Assembly (NCBI GenBank): GCA_021779935.1
Contig: JAJXZT010000049.1
Span: 62,001 to 126,000, forward strand
Reading direction: 5' to 3'
DNA from: Acidobacteriota bacterium
GTDB lineage: Bacteria; Acidobacteriota; Terriglobia; Terriglobales; Acidobacteriaceae
DNA: 64,000 nt
The translations under genes were made by a program, and so were the position numbers. Below, piece after piece: positions 43,966 to 54,827 of the stretch; position 1 is the first letter of the stretch, and every line of letters begins with the position of its first letter. The notes beneath the pieces were generated by a model. That model was not told the origin of the DNA, made no database searches, and worked only from the letters and a program-made list of their open reading frames with translations.

Positions 43966-46170
43966 ATGACCAACCGTTTCTTGCGCCTCATTCCGGCACT
44001 TCTAATTCTGATCTCTTCCGTCATTGCCGTAGCCCAAACCTCGCCAGACAAAACCTCGACAGATCCACTCGCCAAGGTCAAAGCGGAAGTTGCGCTTGGC
44101 AAGATTTCGGCCCGCGACCTTGTCGCCAAATATGATGCACTGGCGCGCCGCGATCCGGACAATCCGGCTTGGTATGTCATGTCGGCCGCCGTTTACAGTC
44201 GTAACGCCACTCCGAAGCTTATCCAGCAGGCATTGAAGATCGACCCGAACTATGGGCTGGCCTACGTTGTCCTTGCGGACTATAACGTGATGGCTCGGCC
44301 GCCCGAATGTGCGGCCACCTATCAAAAGGCCCTGCAACTGGAGCCGGGGAACACATCGCTCCGTCACGAAGCGATCTGGAACTGTGCGCAGTATGTGTCC
44401 TGGGTTCCGCAATCCTTGGCTGTGCTCAAGCAGATTGCCGGAGTCAGCGTGCATTCTCGTGTGGATTTAGCGCGCGCCCTTATTGACGCTGCCGGTCCGG
44501 GAGGGCCAGCAGAAACTGAACTGGCTGCACTGGAAAAAGACGCGCCCGGGAATGCTCTTGTGCAGTTCGCGGAAGGTGAGCTCGAATTCGCCCAGGCTCA
44601 GAAAAAAAGCGATGCAGCACTCCAAAAGCGGGCTCTTGATCGGATGGTGGCTGCATGGAAAATCTCACCGCAATACGTCGATTATTACCAAAAGTCCCTG
44701 TATCCGCGCTTCCCTTCGTTTGGCCCACTCCTCGTTCAGGCCGGTCGCATCTCTGATGCCGAAGCTTTCTATCAAAAGGGAATTGAGCTCTATCCCTCCA
44801 ACTACTCACTACGCGAGGGTCTCTGGAAAGCCTGGTTCGCGGAACCCAGCAACGATTACACACCTCAGCGAGCCAAGGTTCGCGCGGCTGCGCAGGCTCT
44901 GCTGACGTCACATGCTGCATCTCCTGAACTGCTCCATGTGGCTGCTACCGGTTACCAGATGGCCGGCGACACAGCGAAGAGCAAAGCCCTTGAAGCGCGT
45001 CTCCATGCGGAGTTCCCCTATTCTCCAGAGACCAAGGCCGATCTAACTGAAGAGATAAACTCCACATCCGATCGTCATCGCCTCGCACAGCTCCTTGTGA
45101 AATACAACCGTGACTTTCCTGATCCGCAATACGGTCGCTACCTTACTGTGCTCGACCAGATCGGCGCGCCCGCGGCTCAACTGCGCGATACCGCCAGAAT
45201 TCTGCTTGATTACGCCAGCAAGACAGGTTTTCCCAATCAGTACTCCGATGCGGTAATTACGGTTGCGCAGGTTTTTCTCCATCGCCAAATTGACTTGGAT
45301 CGTGTTCAGCAATTGTTGGGTTCCCTGAAGGAAAATTCCGACGCACTGCTGAAGAAAGAAAATCTCAATCCTTACGAAGCTGAAGTCCTGTCCCTTCGTG
45401 CCGATCTGCTCGCTCGCAGGGGCGAGTGGTCGCAGGCGCAGAACGTGCTCACGGAAATATTAAAGAAGGCACAGAATCTCAGTGCCGATGACCGTGGCCG
45501 CATAGAGTCCTATCAGGCTGATGCGATTCTTGCTTCCGGAAAGAAAGACGGTGCGCTTGCCGCCTATGCCAACGCGCTCACCGAGGCGCAACGCTCGTGG
45601 ACGGAAGATGCAGCCCTGGAGATCCGCGAGAAATATCGCAAGCTCTATGTCGCTCTCAAAGGAAGCGACAAGGGCATGGCCGCGTACCTCTCGATACATG
45701 ACAATGGCAGCTCCGCGGTAACCAGCGATCAGCGAGAAGAAGTCCTGAACCAGCCAGCGCCCGACTTTACTTCACTCGACCTGAATGGCAAGCGTATTAA
45801 ACTTTCCTCTCTTCGCGGCAAGGTTGTGATTATCGATTTCTGGGCAACCTGGTGTGCCCCCTGTCGCAAGGAATTTCCGGAACTCCAGCAGTTTTATTCG
45901 GAGATGAAGGATGATCCAAATGTTGCAGTGCTTGCCATTAGCGTCGATGAAAACCGCGCACTCGTGAAACCCTTCATAACGTCCAAAGGCTACACGTTCC
46001 CTGTTCTGCTGGATGATGGTGCCAAGGCGGCATTCAAAGTGGGCCCAATTCCGGAGACATTTGTTGTGGATCCTTCCGGCCACATTCGCATTCACATGAC
46101 GGGGTATAACGGTGCCGTTCCGCTGGTTGCGCACCTCAAGGCTCTGGTGGACAAATATCGTACGAGGTAG
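43966..46170 (+). CDS. TPR-repeat protein with C-terminal TlpA/ResA-like thioredoxin domain
   Basis: A 734-residue secreted protein: a signal peptide (LIPALLILISSVIAVAQTSP), a long alpha-helical tetratricopeptide array (about 40-590) and a thioredoxin domain (about 595-734) opening LNQPAPDFTSLDLNGKRIKL and carrying the redox site WATWCAPCRKEF. TlpA/ResA-like domains reduce disulfides in the periplasm using electrons from a membrane partner. The TPR array should present the domain to a partner protein. A second gene of the same design lies 860 bases downstream, with a LolA-like gene between; the three are co-oriented with short gaps. It begins after the receptor terminator, so it probably has its own promoter. 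Confidence 0.83.
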   Translation: MTNRFLRLIPALLILISSVIAVAQTSPDKTSTDPLAKVKAEVALGKISARDLVAKYDALARRDPDNPAWYVMSAAVYSRNATPKLIQQALKIDPNYGLAYVVLADYNVMARPPECAATYQKALQLEPGNTSLRHEAIWNCAQYVSWVPQSLAVLKQIAGVSVHSRVDLARALIDAAGPGGPAETELAALEKDAPGNALVQFAEGELEFAQAQKKSDAALQKRALDRMVAAWKISPQYVDYYQKSLYPRFPSFGPLLVQAGRISDAEAFYQKGIELYPSNYSLREGLWKAWFAEPSNDYTPQRAKVRAAAQALLTSHAASPELLHVAATGYQMAGDTAKSKALEARLHAEFPYSPETKADLTEEINSTSDRHRLAQLLVKYNRDFPDPQYGRYLTVLDQIGAPAAQLRDTARILLDYASKTGFPNQYSDAVITVAQVFLHRQIDLDRVQQLLGSLKENSDALLKKENLNPYEAEVLSLRADLLARRGEWSQAQNVLTEILKKAQNLSADDRGRIESYQADAILASGKKDGALAAYANALTEAQRSWTEDAALEIREKYRKLYVALKGSDKGMAAYLSIHDNGSSAVTSDQREEVLNQPAPDFTSLDLNGKRIKLSSLRGKVVIIDFWATWCAPCRKEFPELQQFYSEMKDDPNVAVLAISVDENRALVKPFITSKGYTFPVLLDDGAKAAFKVGPIPETFVVDPSGHIRIHMTGYNGAVPLVAHLKALVDKYRTR

Positions 46171-46179
46171 GCTCACGTG

Positions 46180-46992
46180 ATGAAAATCAAGGCATTGCTG
46201 CTGGTCGCGTCGTGCTTGGTCTTTGTTTCGTCCGCCGCTGCCAAAGATCACGGCATCACTCTCAAAACGCTGGTGGCGAACCACCTCGCTTCCATCGGCA
46301 CTCCTGCCGCGCGCAATGCCGCCGTTACTCGCTTTGCGCAGGGTACGGTTCGTGTCACCGATATTCTCGCCGGCCAGGTTGACCTCGGCGGCGCCGCCCA
46401 GTTCATCTCTCAGGGAGACAAGCTGAAGTGTGCTTTCCAATTGGGTGTGCCGCAGTATCCCGGCGAGCAATTTGTCTTTGACGGGAAAAACCCTAAAGTC
46501 GCCACCACCGGACCTAATACCCGTTCCGCGCTTGGACAGTTTTTCTTCACGCAGTCCGAGATTCTGCGCAATGGTCTTCTCGGCGGTTCCATGTCAACGG
46601 CATGGCCGTTGCTCAATCCCAACTCAAAACAAGCCCGCCTGAAACTTGAAGGTCTCAAGAAAATCGATGGACGCGAACTTTACGACGTAGATTACACGCC
46701 CCGAAATCACGATGCCAGCGGCGACCTCTCCATCCATTTGTATTTCGATCCTCAAACCTTTCATCACGTCATGACCATCTACCGGCTGACGTTGCACGAC
46801 GCATCGGGTCAGATTCAGAACGGAACTGACGAGAGTACGCAAACCGTTGAAGAGCGCTTCGACGATTTTCGCCAGGTCGATGGAGTCACTCTTCCCGCTC
46901 ATTGGACGATTCGCTATCGCGTTGAACCCGGCAAACCCTCCGAGCTTCAATGGGACGTGCACTTCACCGGCATTGAACAGAAACCGCTGTAG
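46180..46992 (+). CDS. LolA-like periplasmic protein of unknown function
   Basis: A 270-residue exported protein (signal MKIKALLLVASCLVFVSSAA). The mature part starts with a helix typical of LolA-type carriers (LVANHLASIGTPAARNAAVT) followed by antiparallel strands and a late segment VEERFDDFRQVDGVTLPAHW that is common in 'outer membrane lipoprotein-sorting'-like domains. Lipid or lipoprotein carriage is a family-level guess. The ATG at 46180 is one base off an overlapping GTG at 46177; either gives nearly the same protein. It is sandwiched between two TPR-TlpA genes, gaps of 9 and 36 bases, suggesting an operon. Confidence 0.62.
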   Translation: MKIKALLLVASCLVFVSSAAAKDHGITLKTLVANHLASIGTPAARNAAVTRFAQGTVRVTDILAGQVDLGGAAQFISQGDKLKCAFQLGVPQYPGEQFVFDGKNPKVATTGPNTRSALGQFFFTQSEILRNGLLGGSMSTAWPLLNPNSKQARLKLEGLKKIDGRELYDVDYTPRNHDASGDLSIHLYFDPQTFHHVMTIYRLTLHDASGQIQNGTDESTQTVEERFDDFRQVDGVTLPAHWTIRYRVEPGKPSELQWDVHFTGIEQKPL

Positions 46993-47028
46993 CCTCGGCG
47001 CAGCAAAAATACAAGAGAGTTCATTTTT

Positions 47029-49164
47029 ATGCAGCAAAAGAATTACTGCTTATCGTTTCTCATTCTTTTCCTCTACGCCCTGACTGCACCGCAGTTCGCC
47101 TTCGCGCAATCCACCGCTGCTCGCAGCGCCGCGGTAGAGCTCGTTCGCCATCTTTATTACAACCAGGATGGTTGGCTCGCTACGGCGGAAGCCAATCGGC
47201 TATTTGCCAAAAACCCGGATGACATCGAGCTTGCTGGCTGGCACGTCATGCTGGGCCAGAACGACAGCAAAGCTGCTGAGTATGTAGCTTCGATGAAGAA
47301 GCAGGCTCCTGACAGCCCATGGACGCTGCTTGCGGAATCCAACATTACCAGTGGCCCTCAGGTGGAGAAGCTCTGCAACGAGGCGATTGCCAAATCCAAT
47401 GGCGATCCGGACATCCTCTATCTGGCCACACAGAGATTGAGTTTTGCCGCGTATCTGTCGCGCGACGAAGCGACGTACAAGTCGTTTGTCGAGTCACACA
47501 AGAACGACTACGCGAAGTCCTCCGAAGGACTTTTCACCCTGGCCAGTGCCGAGCAATCTTTTGCCCACGGTGCAAGTTCAAAAGTCGATTCCATCATCGC
47601 CGTCTACGACAAGGCATTGCAGCTCGATCCAAAAAATGTCGGCGCAGCCATCGGCAAAGCAAATCTCCTGAAGTTCGCGGGCAAGTTTAAGGAGTCCCGC
47701 CAACTGCTGAAAGCAACCGTCCAGGCCGTTCCCGACTCGTATACTCTTCACGCCGCTTATTGGAATGCTATCGCCGCCGACATAGCCATCAAGCCTGAAG
47801 AGCAGCAGAAGCAGATCGTTGCTGACGCGCTTCAATTCTTCTCTCAGTACGAACCCAGTGCGCAGACGGTCAACATCGCTTCCAACGCACTCGAAGGCAT
47901 CGCTCCCAAGTCGACGAAAGAAGTCGCCGATCTCATCCTCAAGAAGTATCCCGATTCGCCTGCTTCTGACGCGGTATCCCTTGCTCTGGCGATGAAAGAC
48001 CTGCCCATGGCCACTTCCGAGCAGAACGTCACCGCAAAGATCATCGCGCTCGAAAAATTCCTCGACCGCCCCAAACACTACGACGATGAAGTCGTGAAAC
48101 AAGCCAATCAGAATCTTATCGGCTTGCTTGCGTCGGAAGACAGTCCCGACCTCGACCGGCTTTACAAGGCCACCGTCGCTGTTGGCGGTGCCCCGCTCGG
48201 AATCACCGTGCTCGCCACTCATAAAGTTCACCTGCCGGAGATTGAGTTCATGGCGATGAAGCAGGCGGACGATCAATGGGCGGAAATGCGGACCGCCATT
48301 GCCACGCAGGAAGACAAGACTGGCTTCCTCGGCTTCTGGATGGGTACGTTCGTCGAGCCCTGGCAGGACGCCCTCGGCTGGGTCTACTTCAATGAAGGCA
48401 AACTCGACGAAGCGCAGGCCAAGCTGGAGTTCGCTTCAAAACTTTCTCCTGACAATGTGACAGCCGCGATTCATCTCGGCCGCGTCTACGAAGCTCAGGG
48501 CCAGCTCGACAAGGCCGAGACGACCTTCAAGGAAGCGCTCGTTAAGCCCTATTACGGGGAAGGCGATCATCCCGCCGTCAAGGCATTGCGCGATCTTTAC
48601 ATTCACCGCCATGGCAACGCCGATGGCGTCGATGCCTACATGAAGCCGATCCTTGACCAGGATTTACAGCGCCGCAAGCGCGCCGTCCTCTCCGCGCGTA
48701 TCCGTTCTCCCAAGGAGATCGCGAATTTCTCTCTCAAGACGCTTGATGGCAAAACCGTCACTTCTGACAGTCTCAAGGGAAAAATTGCGGTCATCAACTT
48801 CTGGGCGACCTGGTGCGGCCCTTGTCGCAAGGAACTTCCCGACCTCAATAAGTTTTACGAAAAATACAAGAACGATCCGAACGTCGTTGTCCTCACCATG
48901 GCAACCGACGCGGAAGGAACGCCGACGGCTGTCATCGAAAACTTCATCAGCAAGAATAAGTATTCGTTCCCGGTGCTGCGTGCTCCAGAGTATGCAACCA
49001 GAAATGGCATCAACACGATACCGCTTACGTGGTTCGTCGATCCAACCGGCCACATCATCTTTTCTAAACTTGGTTACAGCAAGGAGCTGATGCAGGAGTT
49101 CACCTGGCGCCTCGAAGCCATTCGTAAATCCGAACCCGGAGCGGCAACTTCCAAATCCGATTAG
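47029..49164 (+). CDS. second TPR-repeat protein with C-terminal TlpA-like thioredoxin domain
   Basis: A 711-residue paralogue of the 43966 gene: a signal peptide (SFLILFLYALTAPQFAFAQS), a TPR-rich middle with a clear motif at ALGWVYFNEGKLDEAQAKLE and TAAIHLGRVYEAQGQLDKAE, and a thioredoxin domain starting ANFSLKTLDGKTVTSDSLKG with the active site WATWCGPCRKEL. Here the pair is CGPC rather than CAPC, the more usual TlpA sequence. ResA-like cis-Pro is present (NTIPLTWFVDPTG). The ATG follows AAGAGAG. A hairpin lacking a T-tract lies just after the stop. Confidence 0.85.
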   Translation: MQQKNYCLSFLILFLYALTAPQFAFAQSTAARSAAVELVRHLYYNQDGWLATAEANRLFAKNPDDIELAGWHVMLGQNDSKAAEYVASMKKQAPDSPWTLLAESNITSGPQVEKLCNEAIAKSNGDPDILYLATQRLSFAAYLSRDEATYKSFVESHKNDYAKSSEGLFTLASAEQSFAHGASSKVDSIIAVYDKALQLDPKNVGAAIGKANLLKFAGKFKESRQLLKATVQAVPDSYTLHAAYWNAIAADIAIKPEEQQKQIVADALQFFSQYEPSAQTVNIASNALEGIAPKSTKEVADLILKKYPDSPASDAVSLALAMKDLPMATSEQNVTAKIIALEKFLDRPKHYDDEVVKQANQNLIGLLASEDSPDLDRLYKATVAVGGAPLGITVLATHKVHLPEIEFMAMKQADDQWAEMRTAIATQEDKTGFLGFWMGTFVEPWQDALGWVYFNEGKLDEAQAKLEFASKLSPDNVTAAIHLGRVYEAQGQLDKAETTFKEALVKPYYGEGDHPAVKALRDLYIHRHGNADGVDAYMKPILDQDLQRRKRAVLSARIRSPKEIANFSLKTLDGKTVTSDSLKGKIAVINFWATWCGPCRKELPDLNKFYEKYKNDPNVVVLTMATDAEGTPTAVIENFISKNKYSFPVLRAPEYATRNGINTIPLTWFVDPTGHIIFSKLGYSKELMQEFTWRLEAIRKSEPGAATSKSD

Positions 49165-49182
49165 CCGTATCCCGCACCCTCT

Positions 49183-49206
49183 CCGCGCCCCGCTCCCGGG
49201 GCGCGG
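49183..49206 (+). terminator. GC-rich hairpin after the TPR-TlpA operon
   Basis: A 10-bp perfect stem CCGCGCCCCG / CGGGGCGCGG with a four-base loop lies 19 bases after the stop codon. No T-tract follows (AATACTC), so termination would rely on the very stable stem or on Rho. The stretch from here to 49426 holds no supported gene; its one notable element is a 16-base palindrome at 49301. Confidence 0.5.
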
Positions 49207-49300
49207 AATACTCACATGTGTAAATCCACTCTCAATCCTCCCGCCATTGCCATCGTCGATACTGGCTCCCGAGTACTGTTGATGCCTCTCGTACCCTCCC

Positions 49301-49316
49301 GTAACCGGCCGGTTAC
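49301..49316. promoter_or_regulatory. perfect 16-base palindrome upstream of the ilv promoter
   Basis: GTAACCGGCCGGTTAC is a perfect inverted repeat about 110 bases before the candidate ilv -35 box. It could be an operator for a dimeric regulator acting on the ilv operon or on the upstream genes. No regulator is identified. Confidence 0.3.
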
Positions 49317-49426
49317 TAGGCTTGATTACTCCCCGTGCACTGGCGCCCCTGAACATCTTTAAGCAATCATTTGAATCGGCGATACCATGCATCAGCTTTT
49401 CGCGGCCTATTTCATTCAAAGTGCTA

Positions 49427-49454
49427 TTGACCCTGTGTATCGCGATGCGATAAG
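49427..49454 (+). promoter_or_regulatory. candidate sigma-70-type promoter of the ilv operon
   Basis: TTGACC at 49427-49432 (five of six matches to the -35 consensus) is followed after 16 bases by GATAAG (49449-49454, four of six to -10). Transcription would begin near 49461, giving an almost leaderless mRNA for the leader peptide that starts at 49470. A second upstream promoter is not excluded. Confidence 0.45.
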
Positions 49455-49469
49455 TTAACACCACCTCAG

Positions 49470-49616
49470 ATGTCACCCGCTTCGCAAACCCGCGCAAACA
49501 GCCGGTCTCTTGGCCTTCTGCCGAGCCTCCGCTTTTCTGCGCTTCGGGTCAGCGTCATTATTATTAGCATTAGCGTAGTAATCGTAATCGCCATTACGGG
49601 CGGTGCGGGGACGTAG
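49470..49616 (+). CDS. ilv leader peptide (Ile/Val-rich attenuation peptide)
   Basis: A 48-codon open frame whose C-terminal half reads [16 protein letters not shown]: 12 of the 16 residues at positions 27-42 are Ile or Val, followed by TGGAGT and a stop at 49614-49616. There are also five Leu codons in the first half. It lies directly upstream of a terminator and ilvD. This matches the logic of ilv attenuators: ribosome stalling at Ile/Val codons when the charged tRNAs are scarce. ATG at 49470 is the only in-frame start candidate; no clear ribosome-binding site precedes it, consistent with a very short 5' end. Functional translation is inferred. Confidence 0.75.
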   Translation: MSPASQTRANSRSLGLLPSLRFSALRVSVIIISISVVIVIAITGGAGT

Positions 49617-49676
49617 GCTTAGAACAAAACAAAGTTCGAAAAGCCACCAACCGCACCGAGCGGGGGTGGCTTTTCT
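49601..49676 (+). promoter_or_regulatory. transcription attenuator of the ilv operon (antiterminator pairing and terminator)
   Basis: The terminator stem pairs 49638-49648 (GAAAAGCCACC) with 49665-49675 (GGTGGCTTTTC), with an inner stem CCGC (49651-49654)/GCGG (49660-49663), followed by a T-rich run (TCTTTTGCATTATTTTTC). The segment CGGTGCGG at 49601-49608, inside the last codons of the leader peptide, is exactly complementary to CCGCACCG at 49651-49658, which includes the 5' side of the inner terminator stem. A ribosome stalled at the Ile/Val codons would leave 49601-49608 free to pair and prevent termination; one reaching the stop codon would cover it. ilvD starts 30 bases downstream of the stem. 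Confidence 0.75.
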
Positions 49677-49705
49677 CTTTTGCATTATTTTTCGGGAGAA
49701 AAGTC

Positions 49706-51415
49706 ATGGACTCACGCGTACTTAAATCGAAGAGCACACCGTTGACGGAAGGCCCGCATCGCGCACCTGCCCGCGCCATGTTCAAGGCCGTCGGCTTCAC
49801 TGACGACGATCTACGAAAGCCCCTTGTCGCCATTGCCAACACCTGGACGGAAATCGGTCCGTGCAATTACCACCTTCGTGAACTTGCCGAGGCCGTCAAG
49901 GAAGGTGTCCGCGCCGCAGGCGGAACTCCCATGGAGTTCAACACCGTCACCATCTCCGACGGAATCACCATGGGAACCGAGGGGATGCGCGCATCGCTCG
50001 TCAGTCGCGAAGTCATCGCCGACTCCATCGAACTCGTCGTGCGCGCCAACATGTTTGACGCCGTCGTCGCCCTTGCCAGTTGCGACAAAACTCTGCCCGG
50101 AACCGTCATGGCTCTGGCGCGTCTCGACGTTCCCGCGCTCATGCTCTACGGCGGATCGATCGCCCCCGGCCAGTTCGAAGGCAAGTCCGTCACCATTCAG
50201 GATGTCTTCGAAGCTGTCGGTGCGCACGCCGCGGGTGCGATGAGCGACGCGCGCCTCACCGCCCTTGAGGATCACGCCTGTCCCGGCGCCGGCGCCTGTG
50301 GCGGACAATTCACCGCAAACACCATGGCGCTCGCCTGCGAATTTCTCGGCATCTCGCCTCTCGGCAGTGCAAGCGTTCCTGCCACCGTCGCGGACAAACT
50401 CGAAGTTTCACGCCGTATGGGTCACATGGTGATGGATCTGTTGAAGCGCGATATCAAGCCCTCTGCCATTCTCACGCGCCAGGCGTTTCTCAACGCTGTC
50501 GCCAGTGTTTCTGCCTCCGGTGGCTCCACCAACGCCGTCCTTCACCTCATTGCGATGGCCCACGAAGCCGGCGTGCAACTTTCGCTCGACGATCTCGGCG
50601 ATGTCTTTTCGAAGGTTCCGCTTCTTTGCGATCTCAAGCCCGGCGGGCGCTACGTTGCCACGGATTTCTACGCCGCTGGCGGTTCCCGTTTGCTTGCCCG
50701 GCGTCTCGCGGAGATGGGGCTGCTTGACACTTCTTGCGTGACAGCCAGTTCTCGCACGCTCGGCGACGATCTCGCTGACGCCAAGGAGACTCCCGGGCAG
50801 GATGTCATCCGTCCCGCCGATCAATATCTTAAACCGACGGGTGGCATCGCCATCCTCAAGGGAAATCTTTCCCCGGAAGGTTGCGTCGTAAAACTTGTTG
50901 GCCACGAGCGCCTGGTGCATCGCGGTCCCGCGCGAGTTTTCGAAAGTGAAGAAGACGCCTTTGAGGCCGTGCAGAGCGGCGCGATTCATCCCGGCGACGT
51001 CGTTGTCATCCGCAATGAAGGTCCGCGCGGCGGCCCCGGTATGCGCGAGATGCTTGCCGTCACCGCCGCCATCGCCGGCACTCCACTTGGCAAAACCGTC
51101 GCGCTTATTACGGATGGGCGTTTTTCCGGCGCAACGCACGGTTTCATGGTTGCGCACATCGCTCCGGAAGCCGCAGTCGGCGGTCCCATCGCTCTTGTTC
51201 GTGAGGGAGAGACCGTCGTCATCGACACCGCCAATCACGTTCTCTCCGTTGAAGTCTCTGACGAAGAACTGCGCAATCGCGCCCGCGAGTGGAAGCCACG
51301 CCCGCGGAGATACAACTCTGGTGTTTTCGCGAAGTATGCCGACACCGTTTCCTCCGCTGCGCTGGGTGCCGTTACAAACGCCAGTCGCAATGCGGAACTT
51401 GCGCTCGCGAGGTAA
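49706..51415 (+). CDS. ilvD: dihydroxy-acid dehydratase
   Basis: A 569-residue Fe-S dehydratase, the fourth step of the Ile/Val pathway, converting 2,3-dihydroxy acids to 2-keto acids. Conserved cysteine motifs are ASCDKTLPG and [20 protein letters not shown], with a further IEL-like segment [20 protein letters not shown] near the C-terminus. Length equals the family norm of about 560. The ATG is preceded by GGGAGAAAAG. First structural gene of a six-gene operon, just after the attenuator. Confidence 0.96.
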   Translation: MDSRVLKSKSTPLTEGPHRAPARAMFKAVGFTDDDLRKPLVAIANTWTEIGPCNYHLRELAEAVKEGVRAAGGTPMEFNTVTISDGITMGTEGMRASLVSREVIADSIELVVRANMFDAVVALASCDKTLPGTVMALARLDVPALMLYGGSIAPGQFEGKSVTIQDVFEAVGAHAAGAMSDARLTALEDHACPGAGACGGQFTANTMALACEFLGISPLGSASVPATVADKLEVSRRMGHMVMDLLKRDIKPSAILTRQAFLNAVASVSASGGSTNAVLHLIAMAHEAGVQLSLDDLGDVFSKVPLLCDLKPGGRYVATDFYAAGGSRLLARRLAEMGLLDTSCVTASSRTLGDDLADAKETPGQDVIRPADQYLKPTGGIAILKGNLSPEGCVVKLVGHERLVHRGPARVFESEEDAFEAVQSGAIHPGDVVVIRNEGPRGGPGMREMLAVTAAIAGTPLGKTVALITDGRFSGATHGFMVAHIAPEAAVGGPIALVREGETVVIDTANHVLSVEVSDEELRNRAREWKPRPRRYNSGVFAKYADTVSSAALGAVTNASRNAELALAR

Positions 51416-51418
51416 ACC

Positions 51419-53120
51419 GTGAAAATGACAGGAGCCGAAATCATCTGGAAGAGCCTGGAGCACGAAGGCGTCACTACCGTCTTCGGATATCCCGGCGGCG
51501 CAATTCTTCCAACCTATGACGCGCTGAAGTCTTCGTCCATTCACCACGTCCTCGTGCGCCATGAGCAGGGAGCCACGCATATGGCCGATGGCTATGCGCG
51601 CGCCAGCGGAAAAGTCGGAGTCGCCATCGCGACCTCCGGCCCCGGTGCCACCAACATGGTTACCGGGATCGCCACCGCCATGATGGACTCTTCGCCTATC
51701 GTCTGCATCACCGGACAGGTCGGCAGCAAACTCATCGGCTCCGATGCATTTCAGGAAACTGACATCACCGGTGTCACGCTCCCCGTCACCAAGCACAACT
51801 ATCTCGTCACGCATCCGTCGGAAATTGCACGCACCATTCGCGAGGCTTTCTACATCGCCAAGTCCGGCCGCCCCGGTCCGGTGCTCATCGACGTCACCAA
51901 GGACGCGCAACAGGGGTTGTGCGAATTTGAATGGGACGCTGCCCGGCCGCAACTTCCCGGGTATCGCCCCGATCTTTCGCCCAGCCTCGACGAGTTTGAA
52001 GACGCCCTGGAGTTGATCCACAACGCGAAGCGCCCGCTCATTCTTGCCGGTCACGGAATCATGATCTCCGGCGCCATGCGCGAAGTACTCGAACTCGCCG
52101 AGCGCGGCAACATTCCTGTCGCTGTCACGCTGCTCGGCATCGGCAGCCTTCCCGCATCGCATCCGCTCAATCTCGGCATGATGGGTATGCACGGCGAAGC
52201 CTGGGTCAATCATGCAATCCAGGAAGCCGATTTGCTCATCGCCCTTGGCATGCGCTTCGACGATCGCGTCACCGGCAACCTTGCGTCCTATGCGCAGAAC
52301 GCAAAGAAGATCCACGTTGAAATCGACCCGGCCGAGATCAACAAGATCGTCAAGGTTGACGTCGCGCTTGTGGGCGACCTTGCCTGTGTACTGCGCGACC
52401 TGTTGCCTCGCGTCGAATACCGTGCGCGCGAGGATTGGTTCTCGTTGATTCACGAGTACAAGGGTGATGCCGCTGTCCGTGACATTCAGAACCTGCCTGA
52501 CAACGGCCACCTCTATGCCGCCCACGTTATCAACGACATCTGGCGCGAGACACAGGGTCGCGCCGTCGTTGTTACCGATGTCGGCCAGCACCAGATGTGG
52601 GAGGCGCAGTATTACAAGCACGAAGGGCCGCGTTCGCTCATCACCTCCGGTGGCCTCGGAACCATGGGGTTTGCATTGCCAGCGGCTATAGGAGCAAAAA
52701 TGGCAAAGCCCGGCGCGGAAGTCTGGGTCGTCGTCGGTGACGGCGGCTTCCAGATGACCATGCCCGAACTAGCGACCATGGTGCAGGAAAAACTCGACGT
52801 CAAGATCGCCATCATCAACAACGGATTCCTCGGTATGGTCCGGCAGTGGCAGGAATTCTTCTACGACAAGAACTATCAGTCCACGCCGCTGCTCAGTCCC
52901 GACTTCTGCAAGATCGCCGATGCCTATGGCGTGCTCAGCGAGGCTGTCAGCCGGCGCGAAGATGTTGTTTCTGCCGTCGGCACGGCGCGCCATCACCTCG
53001 GCCCGGTCCTGCTTGACTTCCATGTTGAGCAGGAGGATTCCGTCTATCCAATGGTTCCCGCTGGTGCGGATCTTCGCGGCATGATCCTCCGTCCCAGCCC
53101 AATCGTCGAAACGGCACAGG

Positions 53121-53128
<8 letters not shown>
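51419..53128 (+). CDS. ilvB: acetolactate synthase large (catalytic) subunit
   Basis: A 569-residue ThDP enzyme condensing two pyruvates, or pyruvate with 2-ketobutyrate. The activating Glu lies in HEQGATHMADGYARASGKVG; the FAD-binding middle domain (about 190-330) and the ThDP motif GDGGFQMTMPELATMVQEKL are intact. It starts at GTG (51419), three bases after the ilvD stop, or at ATG 51425; GCGAGG precedes. Its stop overlaps the ilvN start. Expected to work as a complex with the small subunit encoded next. Confidence 0.96.
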
Positions 53129-54786
<1,658 letters not shown>

Positions 54787-54827
54787 TTGCGCTGCACGCG
54801 AGCCCGCGCCGCTCGCAGGAGGTTGAT

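Noticed and set aside
50408-52621. A 737-codon minus-strand open frame opposite ilvD and ilvB
   Set aside because: It mirrors conserved genes codon by codon in a GC-rich genome and has no plausible domain content. Long antisense frames are expected at this base composition.
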